A stretch of DNA of 5,698 bases from an uncultured Prevotellaceae bacterium (GTDB lineage Bacteria; Bacteroidota; Bacteroidia; Bacteroidales; Bacteroidaceae): the NCBI GenBank assembly GCA_937902455.1, contig CALELI010000121.1, positions 1 through 5,698 on the forward strand, read 5' to 3'. How positions within the stretch are numbered: position 1 is the stretch's first letter; every line of letters starts with the position of its first letter. A model generated the notes under the pieces. It did no database searches. It had not been told where the DNA came from and saw nothing but the letters and a program-made list of their open reading frames with translations. This document shows, piece by piece, positions 1 through 5,698 of this stretch. The translations under genes and the position numbers were made by a program.

Positions 1-1
1 A

Positions 2-76
2 ACTCGTTTGATTGCTATCCCGAGTGCCGCCGAGACAAGATTAAATCAACTCCTTAAAAAGATAGACAATGTGTGA
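2..76 (+). CDS. C-terminal end of an unidentified upstream gene (partial)
   Basis: Only the last 24 codons and a TGA stop (74-76) are inside the window, so the gene is cut at its 5' end. The readable tail includes LIAIPSAAETRLNQLLKK, which looks like a short loop followed by an amphipathic, Lys/Leu-rich C-terminal helix. All three minus-strand frames close within about 40 bases. Of the plus frames, one stops immediately and another stops at 55-57 with a Cys-rich, less protein-like reading, so this frame is preferred. I do not recognise the family. About 100 bases and an apparent new promoter separate it from the regulator, so the two need not be co-transcribed. Confidence 0.5.
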   Translation, partial: TRLIAIPSAAETRLNQLLKKIDNV

Positions 77-113
77 AGAATTATGTATTAAAAAAATGAA
101 GATTTCTTGTCAT

Positions 114-148
114 ATTGAAATCATATATGATTTTTATTTGTATATTTG
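114..148 (+). promoter_or_regulatory. Bacteroidetes-type promoter for the regulator gene
   Basis: TATATTTG at 141-148 matches the Bacteroidetes housekeeping -7 consensus TAnnTTTG exactly. The best -33 candidate is ATTG at 114-117, a weak match to TTTG with a spacer of about 23 bases, somewhat longer than usual. Transcription would begin roughly at 153-157, giving a leader of about 25 bases to the GTG at 179. This placement argues against translation starting at the TTG at 146, which lies inside the -7 box. Confidence 0.55.
118..133. promoter_or_regulatory. Perfect 16-bp palindrome, candidate operator of the regulator gene
   Basis: AAATCATATATGATTT is identical to its reverse complement over all 16 bases. 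It ends 7 bases before the -7 box at 141-148, in the spacer where a bound protein would block RNA polymerase. As DNA it fits a site for a dimeric regulator. As RNA it would be a weak AT hairpin without a U-tract, so it is not a convincing terminator. Which protein binds it is unknown; it does not share the TCAACAT motif found downstream of the regulator gene. Confidence 0.4.
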
Positions 149-178
149 CAGAAACATTCTGGAATTTGTCTCTCGAAA

Positions 179-2182
179 GTGAAAAGAGTTATTGACATAA
201 GGTACTTGCTTGTGACTGCGGCAATGTGTTTTGTCGCATCAGCACTTTCATTCGGACAGACTTCGTATTCTTATTTTAATGTCACAGATGGACTGAGCGA
301 CAATCGTGTCACGAGCCTGATGCAGTTGCCTGATCAGCGTATGCTCATCACTACGAGTAGCGGAATTGACGTGTACGACGGGAATCGCTTCTATTCGTAC
401 AGCGTGGATGAAGTCCTTTCGACACGTCTGGAGAAGTACACAGGATGCTATCACCTGTATGTGGATAATCGTCAGCGGCTGTGGATAAAAAACTGGCATT
501 CTGTCCGCTGTATCGATATGGTCACAAAACGTCAATGCTCGGATTTCGCAGAACTCTGGAAGAACATCGGAGTGCGCGACAGCGTGGAAGACCTCTTTGT
601 GGATTCGTATGTGCGTCATCTGTGGGTGGTCAGCGGAGATATGTTGATTGACGTCGAAACTGGCAAGCGATATCCTGTAGGTGATGAGAGTGTGATTCTT
701 GATGTTGAGGTGATGGACGGACTTGTCTATCTCTTCATGAGTAACGGTACGCTGCGCTGTATGCCTGTCAAAGGCAAGGATGGCGGATTCAGCATAACTT
801 CCGATATCGGCAATGCTCTTACGTCTATGGTGGTGCCAGACACGTTGTCGGATTCCTTCGTCCAGATTTATGGGCTTTCGGGCCAATGCGTCTTGCGGCA
901 GTTCTCTGTGAAGGACAGAGAATGGAAAACCCTCCTGGCGACAGATTATTTGATGCACACGATTATCAATGCTTCGCCAGGCAAGGCATATATGACCAGT
1001 GAGAAGGGACTGTGGATTGTCGACCTCATTTCCGGAAAGTGTCAGTTGGATACAGGCTATTCAGTAATTGGCAACAAGGAAATAAAACTTGACATGAACA
1101 CTCTCTGCGTTGACCATCAAGGTGGATTGTGGATGGGTAGTTCAAGTCAGGGGCTGGTCTATGCCAATTCCATGCGTGACAGTTTCAGTGTCAGTCCTCA
1201 GCCACTCCAGACTACTTTGGTTGCCATGTCGGTCAACAACGACGAAGTTGATGCATGGAACGGCGAGGCTATTTCCTATGTCGACTCCTTGTCGCTGGAA
1301 TATAACTGCAAGAACCTGACTCTGGTCTATTCTGCGTTCAATTATGCGTTGCCAAAGCATACGAAGTTCAGGTACAGGCTGATGCCTGACTCCGATGATG
1401 GACTGGTGCAGGAAGAGGATACCATGTGGAAGTCGCTGGAGGCTTCAGGTCGTGACTTGCTGGATGTGAATGGATTGTTGCATCTCAGTTTCAGTGACTT
1501 ACCATACGGCAAATATGTCCTTCAGGTACAGTCGTGCATGGGTGGCGATGTGTTCGGCCCGTCGCATACACTTCATATTAATATGCTTGCACCTTGGTGG
1601 CAGACTTCTTGGGCATACATTATATATATAATAGGAGGTCTGGTACTCTTGTTCCTCCTGTTCAGGGTGGCCATGAATGCCCGTCTTCGAAAACTTATGC
1701 GCCAGCATCGTGAAGAACTGCTGTACACAAGGCTTCAGGCTATGATGGAAACCCTGGAGGCTTCGGGTTCCGAGCCTGAAGGTAATGACAAGGATAAGGA
1801 TGGGCACGAAGTCGAGGCTGCTCCTCAGGCAAAGGAAATGTCCGACGAGGACCAGGACTTCCTGAGCAAGGCAATGGAACTTGTGAAGAAGAATGTAAGC
1901 AATCGTGGATATTCAGTGAAACAGCTGGCACGCGATCTGTGTATGGAGCGTACTGGCCTTTACAAGCGCCTTACCCAGCTTCACGACCAGTCGCCGTCGC
2001 TGTTCATCAGAAGCATAAAACTAACTCATGCAGCTAATCTGTTACTCACTACAGACATGACATTGTCCGAAATTGCCGAACAGGCTGGTTTCTGCAATGC
2101 AAGTCATCTGACAAGACTATTTCAGGAGAAATATGGGTGCAAACCTGGCGATTACAAGACCAAATCAACATCCATGACATAA
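179..2182 (+). CDS. Transmembrane Reg_prop/Y_Y_Y sensor fused directly to an AraC-type DNA-binding domain
   Basis: A probable one-protein signal transducer sensing a glycan-derived ligand in the periplasm and controlling nearby catabolic genes. Numbering from GTG179 (667 aa): signal peptide or N-terminal anchor 1-26 (basic KR, then a hydrophobic run ending SALSFG); beta-propeller of Reg_prop repeats about 35-330, clearest at 37-75 (DGLSDNRVTSL) and 308-328 (LCVDHQGGLWMG); Y_Y_Y domain about 385-470, ending YGKYVLQVQS; one transmembrane helix 478-497; helical, then acidic linker 498-555; AraC-family domain about 563-665 with helix-turn-helix units near 579-602 and 628-654 (TLSEIAEQAGFCNASHLTRLF). 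The periplasmic part has room for one propeller, whereas typical HTCS sensors carry two. There is no H-box (SHELRTP-like), no HATPase and no receiver, so the phosphorelay of HTCS regulators is absent. The GTG start is chosen because it gives a proper signal peptide and lies after the promoter; ATG224 is a weaker alternative. Ligand and targets are inferred. Confidence 0.88.
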   Translation: MKRVIDIRYLLVTAAMCFVASALSFGQTSYSYFNVTDGLSDNRVTSLMQLPDQRMLITTSSGIDVYDGNRFYSYSVDEVLSTRLEKYTGCYHLYVDNRQRLWIKNWHSVRCIDMVTKRQCSDFAELWKNIGVRDSVEDLFVDSYVRHLWVVSGDMLIDVETGKRYPVGDESVILDVEVMDGLVYLFMSNGTLRCMPVKGKDGGFSITSDIGNALTSMVVPDTLSDSFVQIYGLSGQCVLRQFSVKDREWKTLLATDYLMHTIINASPGKAYMTSEKGLWIVDLISGKCQLDTGYSVIGNKEIKLDMNTLCVDHQGGLWMGSSSQGLVYANSMRDSFSVSPQPLQTTLVAMSVNNDEVDAWNGEAISYVDSLSLEYNCKNLTLVYSAFNYALPKHTKFRYRLMPDSDDGLVQEEDTMWKSLEASGRDLLDVNGLLHLSFSDLPYGKYVLQVQSCMGGDVFGPSHTLHINMLAPWWQTSWAYIIYIIGGLVLLFLLFRVAMNARLRKLMRQHREELLYTRLQAMMETLEASGSEPEGNDKDKDGHEVEAAPQAKEMSDEDQDFLSKAMELVKKNVSNRGYSVKQLARDLCMERTGLYKRLTQLHDQSPSLFIRSIKLTHAANLLLTTDMTLSEIAEQAGFCNASHLTRLFQEKYGCKPGDYKTKSTSMT

Positions 2183-2220
2183 CTATCAACATTCATGCAC
2201 AATTCGTCAACATTTGTTGA
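2165..2220 (+). promoter_or_regulatory. Three 21-bp-spaced TCAACAT direct repeats, candidate activator binding array
   Basis: TCAACAT occurs at 2165-2171, 2186-2192 and 2207-2213, a period of exactly 21 bases each time. The first two copies extend to TCAACATCCATG and TCAACATTCATG (11 of 12 identical). The third reads TCAACATTTGTTGA and is also an inverted repeat (TCAACA-TT-TGTTGA, 2207-2220). The array runs from the last codons of the regulator gene to just upstream of the GH31 promoter, the third copy reaching the -33 region. Direct half-sites two helical turns apart beside the -35/-33 element are the known arrangement for AraC-family activators, as at araI1-araI2. Binding by the adjacent AraC-domain regulator is inference. 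Confidence 0.6.
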
Positions 2221-2222
2221 GT

Positions 2223-2251
2223 CTTGATGTTTAAATAATTATATAACTTTG
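2223..2251 (+). promoter_or_regulatory. Bacteroidetes-type promoter for the GH31 gene
   Basis: TAACTTTG at 2244-2251 fits the -7 consensus TAnnTTTG. No full TTTG lies at the preferred distance: CTTG at 2223-2226 gives a 17-base spacer, and GTTG at 2216-2219 gives 24. A poor -33 element is what an activator-dependent promoter would show, and it sits directly against the TCAACAT array. Transcription would start near 2257, leaving a leader of about 17-23 bases before the start codon. Confidence 0.55.
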
Positions 2252-2273
2252 CAGATGATATAGGATATTTGTA

Positions 2274-5200
2274 ATGTTTATGAAGAATTATTTCTTGACA
2301 GCGTTGATGGTGGCGTTAAGCCTACCGGCTTTTTCGCAGGATTATTCTGTGAAAGTGCAGAATGTGACTACTGAGGTGAAGTTCTATTCTCCCCAGATAG
2401 TAAGAGTGACGAAGTATCAGTCTTCCGACCCTCAGGCAAAGACCGATCCTAAGTTTGTTGTGACGATGACTCCACAGAATGTTGGTGTCAAGTGTGCGGA
2501 GGGAAGCATTTATGATACGCTTTCCACAGATGGAATCAAGGTTATCTGTAATAAGAAGACAGGCCTGCTTTCGTTCTACAGGTCTGCTGACGGAACCTTG
2601 CTGACGAGGGAACGCAACCGTGCCGTCTTCACGACACGTACTTCCCATACTATAGATAAATATAATGTCTCGCAGACTTTCTCTCTTGCTTCGGGAGAGA
2701 CAATATATGGTTTCGGACAGGTTCAGGACGGAAGCCTCAATCATAGGAACACAAGCTATTCCCACATGGTTCAGAACAATACTTCCGTGTGGATGCCTTA
2801 CATGCACTCCGTGAATGGCTACGGCATCTACTGGGACCTCTATGGACCTTGTGATTTCTCCGACAATGCCAATGGAGCCACTTTCGCTACTGAAGCAGCC
2901 CATGCCATTGACTATTACGTCCTTCTCGGTTCCAGGACTGATGGCGACGAGGTAATCCGTCGTGTCAGGGAACTGACTGGCCAGGCCACTATGGTGCCAC
3001 TCTGGACATTCGGTTATTTCCAGAGCAAGGAACGCTACAAGAGCTCAAAGGAAACCCTCGGAGTGCTGAAGAAATATCGCTCACTTGGAGTTCCTATCGA
3101 CTGTGTGGTTCAGGACTGGCAGTACTGGGGTGGCAACAACCAGTGGAATGCAATGGATTTCCTGAATCCGGAGTTCTCTTCCGACTATCGTGACATGATC
3201 GACGGAGTACATGATGATGGCGGACATCTGCTCATTTCCATCTGGGCCAATTTCGGTCGCGACACCAAGCAGTTTGCTCATTACAGAGACAAGAACCAGC
3301 TGATGAAGCAGGGTGACAGAATCATGTCTGTCACATGGCCTAACGGTGAAGGCGTAGGAATCTATAATCCTTATGAGCAGTCATCTCGCGACTATTATTG
3401 GAATTGCCTCAACTCGGGATTGGTCAATCGGGGTGTTGATGCCTACTGGGTGGACTCGTCTGAGCCCGACCACTATCAGGGTGGCGAAGACTGGGAACAG
3501 ACCAACGACTTCATCGTCCTCCACAAGAACGGAAACGACGATGCCTCGCTTAACTCCCACTCAATTGAGGCCGACCACACCTGGCGTTCTGTCCGCAACA
3601 TCTTCCCTCTGATGCATGCCAGTGGTGTATACGACGGCCATCGTGCACAGAACTCTTCTTTCACGAATGCCAAGCGAGTAATGATTATGACCCGTTCGGG
3701 ATTCCTCGGAATGCAACGCTACGGTGCCGGAACCTGGAGTGGTGACATCACTTCTTCCTGGCAGACTCTGGCAAACCAGATTCCTGCAGCACTCAATTAT
3801 TCTGCTTGCGGAATCCCAAGCTGGAACAGCGATATAGGTGGGTTCTTCAACGGAGAATATGCCGGTCCTGGAGAAGACAGATACAATGAACTTTATGCCC
3901 GCTGGATTCAGTTCGGAGCATTCTGTACTATCATGCGTTCACATGGTTCTGGTGTCGACAGGGCTATCTATCAGTATGGTTCCAGGGGCGAGTCCTACTA
4001 TGACATCATCGAGAGATACATCAATCTCAGATATGCACTCTTACCTTATATATATAGTACCGACCGTAAGGTGCATGCAGAAGGATTCACGTTCATGAGA
4101 GCTATGGGAATTGCCTTCCCTGCCGACAAGATGACACATCAGCTGAAGGACCAGTTCATGTTCGGACGTGACATTCTCGTTGCACCGGTCGTAAAGCAGG
4201 GAGCAGAAACGAGGGACGTGTACCTGCCACAGGGAAAAGACTGGGTCGACGTATGGACCGGAGAGCATTTCAACGGAGGTCAGACCGTCACTAAGAACGT
4301 TTCGCTGGCAGTGATGCCTCTCTATGTGCCTGCAGGAACCATCATGCCATGGGGACCAAAGGTGCAGTACAGCTCAGAGAGCAACTGGGACAAGCTCGAA
4401 ATCAGGATATACAGAGGCGCAGACGGCTCGTTCACACTCTATGAGGATGAGCGCGACAATTATAACTACGAGCTGGGCAAGTTCAGCGAGATAACCTTTG
4501 GCTGGGATGACGCTAACTCCACTCTCACCATCGATGACCGCAAGGGAGAATTCAACGGCATGCTGAAGGACAGGACGTTCAGGATTGTCCTTGTCGACAA
4601 GGATAAGAATCTCGGACTCGGACTTCGTCAGTCAGCTCGCTTCAGCAAGGTGGTGGAGTATTCAGGCAAGAAGATTTCCGTTAAGGTCGACAATGAGAAC
4701 CTCGAGGCAGAACAGGGCGTGGCAGTAAAGAGCCTTAACATCAATCCTACGTCCGTATCGCTCTATGCCGGTCAGGCAAGCAACCTGAAGGTCGAGGCTG
4801 TCTTTGCTGACGGCACAAGGCAGTACGTCACTCTTGACTCTGAGTTCGAGAGTTCCGACCCAAATGTGGCTTATGTCGTCGACGGAGTCATTCGCACAAG
4901 GACTGAGAACGGTAAGGCCGACATCAAGGTGAAGTACACGGATGTGACGGGAAAGGTCTGGACAAGGACTCTCAAGGTCACTGTCAGCGTTCCTACGAAC
5001 CTGTATTCGTGGAAGGCCTACGACTGGTTCCGCAACCGTGTCGCTGACCGTCTTGGTGCTTCCGACATCAAGTACGACAATGTAGCCAATACGATTACCA
5101 TCACCAAGACCGGTGCGCAGAATATCGCACTGCGATACAATAGCACTGGAAAATTCCTCAAGCCAGGACTGAAGTATCTTGTCGTGGTTGCCTCCGAAGT

Positions 5201-5600
5201 CTCGAGGAACAAAGCCGACTCACAGCTGTGGTACATCAACGGCAGCTGGGTGAATATCGTCAATCCCGACAAGGTCGTGGAACTGAAGGACGGACGCATC
5301 CTGCTGGCCTGGAACATGAACGAGACGGATGCCTATCTTGAACTGAAGGAGACTGTGTTCGGCCTGACGTCAACAAATGCAAGTGGCCGTTCCGTCATCA
5401 GCTATGTAGGCTTCGAGGCAGATGTGGATGCCCTGGCTGACTCTCTCAACAAGGAGATTGTCTCGATTGACTCTCCCCGGAAGGATGTGAACGGCATGGA
5501 GCGCATCTATTCGCTCCTCGGAGTGCCCCGCAAGAACCTCGAGGACGGTATCAACATCGTCCAGAATACTGACGGCGATGTGAGGAAAGTGTTGAAATAA
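2274..5600 (+). CDS. Secreted GH31 family glycosidase (alpha-xylosidase/alpha-glucosidase type) with DUF5110, BIG2-like and C-terminal modules
   Basis: Retaining alpha-glycosidase that removes alpha-linked sugars from oligosaccharide or polysaccharide ends; exact substrate unproven. Numbering from ATG2274 (1108 aa): signal peptide 1-21 (...LPAFS|QDY); GH31 N-terminal beta-sandwich about 25-225; catalytic barrel about 244-595. The nucleophile is predicted as Asp394 in YWVDSSEPD and the acid/base as Asp491 in TWSGDITSSW; WNSDIGGFF and RWIQFGAFCTIMRSHG are further GH31 signatures. Proximal beta domain follows (MPLYVPAGTIMPWGP), then DUF5110 about 708-763 (GADGSFTLYEDERDNYNYE). Extra C-terminal parts: BIG2-like Ig domain about 820-905, an unassigned beta-rich, possibly carbohydrate-binding module about 907-1060, and a tail from about 1074 (IYSLLGVPRKN...GINIV) resembling Prevotella secretion/sorting tails. 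No PA14 insert is apparent in the N-terminal domain. ATG2280 (MKNYF...) is an equally plausible start, differing by two residues. Motif wording leans to the alpha-xylosidase-like branch, but alpha-glucosidase or another alpha-glycosidase is possible. It has its own promoter after the regulator. Confidence 0.93.
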   Translation: MFMKNYFLTALMVALSLPAFSQDYSVKVQNVTTEVKFYSPQIVRVTKYQSSDPQAKTDPKFVVTMTPQNVGVKCAEGSIYDTLSTDGIKVICNKKTGLLSFYRSADGTLLTRERNRAVFTTRTSHTIDKYNVSQTFSLASGETIYGFGQVQDGSLNHRNTSYSHMVQNNTSVWMPYMHSVNGYGIYWDLYGPCDFSDNANGATFATEAAHAIDYYVLLGSRTDGDEVIRRVRELTGQATMVPLWTFGYFQSKERYKSSKETLGVLKKYRSLGVPIDCVVQDWQYWGGNNQWNAMDFLNPEFSSDYRDMIDGVHDDGGHLLISIWANFGRDTKQFAHYRDKNQLMKQGDRIMSVTWPNGEGVGIYNPYEQSSRDYYWNCLNSGLVNRGVDAYWVDSSEPDHYQGGEDWEQTNDFIVLHKNGNDDASLNSHSIEADHTWRSVRNIFPLMHASGVYDGHRAQNSSFTNAKRVMIMTRSGFLGMQRYGAGTWSGDITSSWQTLANQIPAALNYSACGIPSWNSDIGGFFNGEYAGPGEDRYNELYARWIQFGAFCTIMRSHGSGVDRAIYQYGSRGESYYDIIERYINLRYALLPYIYSTDRKVHAEGFTFMRAMGIAFPADKMTHQLKDQFMFGRDILVAPVVKQGAETRDVYLPQGKDWVDVWTGEHFNGGQTVTKNVSLAVMPLYVPAGTIMPWGPKVQYSSESNWDKLEIRIYRGADGSFTLYEDERDNYNYELGKFSEITFGWDDANSTLTIDDRKGEFNGMLKDRTFRIVLVDKDKNLGLGLRQSARFSKVVEYSGKKISVKVDNENLEAEQGVAVKSLNINPTSVSLYAGQASNLKVEAVFADGTRQYVTLDSEFESSDPNVAYVVDGVIRTRTENGKADIKVKYTDVTGKVWTRTLKVTVSVPTNLYSWKAYDWFRNRVADRLGASDIKYDNVANTITITKTGAQNIALRYNSTGKFLKPGLKYLVVVASEVSRNKADSQLWYINGSWVNIVNPDKVVELKDGRILLAWNMNETDAYLELKETVFGLTSTNASGRSVISYVGFEADVDALADSLNKEIVSIDSPRKDVNGMERIYSLLGVPRKNLEDGINIVQNTDGDVRKVLK

Positions 5601-5603
5601 CTA

Positions 5604-5625
5604 TTACAAATGTAACTCGTTACAT
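5604..5625. repeat. Nested inverted repeats in the gap after the GH31 gene
   Basis: Two overlapping inverted repeats share a middle arm: TTACA-AA-TGTAA (5604-5615) and ATGTAAC-TC-GTTACAT (5610-5625). The second has 7-bp arms around a 2-base centre, so as RNA it would form about a 6-bp stem with a CTCG loop. The following bases are AT-rich but not a U-run, making it at best a weak terminator. It could instead be a DNA operator or a transcript-processing or attenuation site reducing read-through to the next gene. Confidence 0.4.
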
Positions 5626-5652
5626 ATTTATTAACCATTTAATTAACTTCTT

Positions 5653-5698
5653 ATGAAAAAAACTTACGTAAAGATCATGATGGCCCTCTGCTTGTTTG
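5653..5698 (+). CDS. Start of an exported protein, cut by the window end
   Basis: ATG at 5653 opens a frame that stays open to the window edge and reads MKKTYVKIMMALCLF, a basic n-region followed by a hydrophobic core, i.e. a signal peptide. It lies 52 bases after the GH31 stop on the same strand, in an AT-rich leader with no TAnnTTTG box, so read-through from the GH31 transcript is likely. In this setting an outer-membrane SusC/TonB-dependent receptor, a SusD-like lipoprotein or another glycosidase would be expected, but 15 residues cannot decide between them. Confidence 0.7.
   Translation, partial: MKKTYVKIMMALCLF

Noticed and set aside
77..117. A-rich run and T-rich patch after the upstream gene as a possible terminator
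   Set aside because: No GC stem precedes a U-tract; the only symmetric element nearby is the palindrome at 118-133, which sits in promoter position.
248..958. 236-codon open frame on the minus strand inside the regulator gene
   Set aside because: It lies wholly antisense to a strongly supported coding region, has a His/Ile/Arg-rich composition typical of a shadow frame, and shows no promoter or recognisable domain.
1619..1675. TATATATATAATAGGAGG-like stretch followed by an in-frame ATG at 1673, resembling an internal promoter and ribosome site for a soluble AraC fragment
   Set aside because: The bases encode the Ile/Tyr/Gly-rich transmembrane helix, which explains their composition. The ATG is about 35 bases past the AGGAGG, too far for normal initiation, and Bacteroidetes rarely use Shine-Dalgarno sites.
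2322..2903. 193-codon minus-strand frame opposite the GH31 N-terminus
   Set aside because: Antisense to a clear signal peptide and GH31 N-terminal domain; no protein-like motif or start context was seen.
1..5698. CRISPR arrays, tRNA or rRNA genes, insertion sequences, transposase genes or integration sites
   Set aside because: No repeat-spacer pattern, cloverleaf, rRNA-like stretch, transposase-like protein or terminal inverted repeat was seen by eye on either strand.

Overview
The window looks like part of a glycan-utilisation locus from a Bacteroidales genome, most likely Prevotella or a close relative. Three things point there: promoter boxes of the Bacteroidetes type (TAnnTTTG) with no clear Shine-Dalgarno sequences, a transmembrane sensor of the hybrid two-component (HTCS) lineage beside a secreted glycosidase, and a Prevotella-style C-terminal tail on that glycosidase. 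The species assignment is inference; no marker gene is present.

Layout, all on the + strand. Bases 2-76 hold the last codons of an upstream gene that I cannot identify. Bases 77-178 are an AT-rich leader with a promoter box (TATATTTG, 141-148) and a perfect 16-bp palindrome (118-133). From 179 (GTG) to 2182 is a membrane-anchored regulator: signal peptide, Reg_prop beta-propeller, Y_Y_Y domain, one transmembrane helix and an AraC-type DNA-binding domain. It lacks the histidine kinase and receiver modules that classic HTCS proteins carry between these parts. The 91-base gap to the next gene, together with the regulator's last codons, contains three TCAACAT direct repeats spaced exactly 21 bp apart, followed by a second promoter box (TAACTTTG, 2244-2251). 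From 2274 to 5600 is a secreted 1108-residue GH31 glycosidase with a DUF5110 domain, a BIG2-like Ig domain, an unassigned beta-rich module and a sorting-signal-like tail. A 52-base gap with nested inverted repeats (5604-5625) precedes the start of another exported protein at 5653, which runs off the window.

Proposed working model (inference): the regulator senses a glycan fragment in the periplasm and, without a phosphorelay, acts through its cytoplasmic AraC domain on the 21-bp-phased repeats next door to activate the GH31 gene and probably the exported-protein gene after it. The repeat array and the shortened sensor architecture are the most interesting parts of the window.
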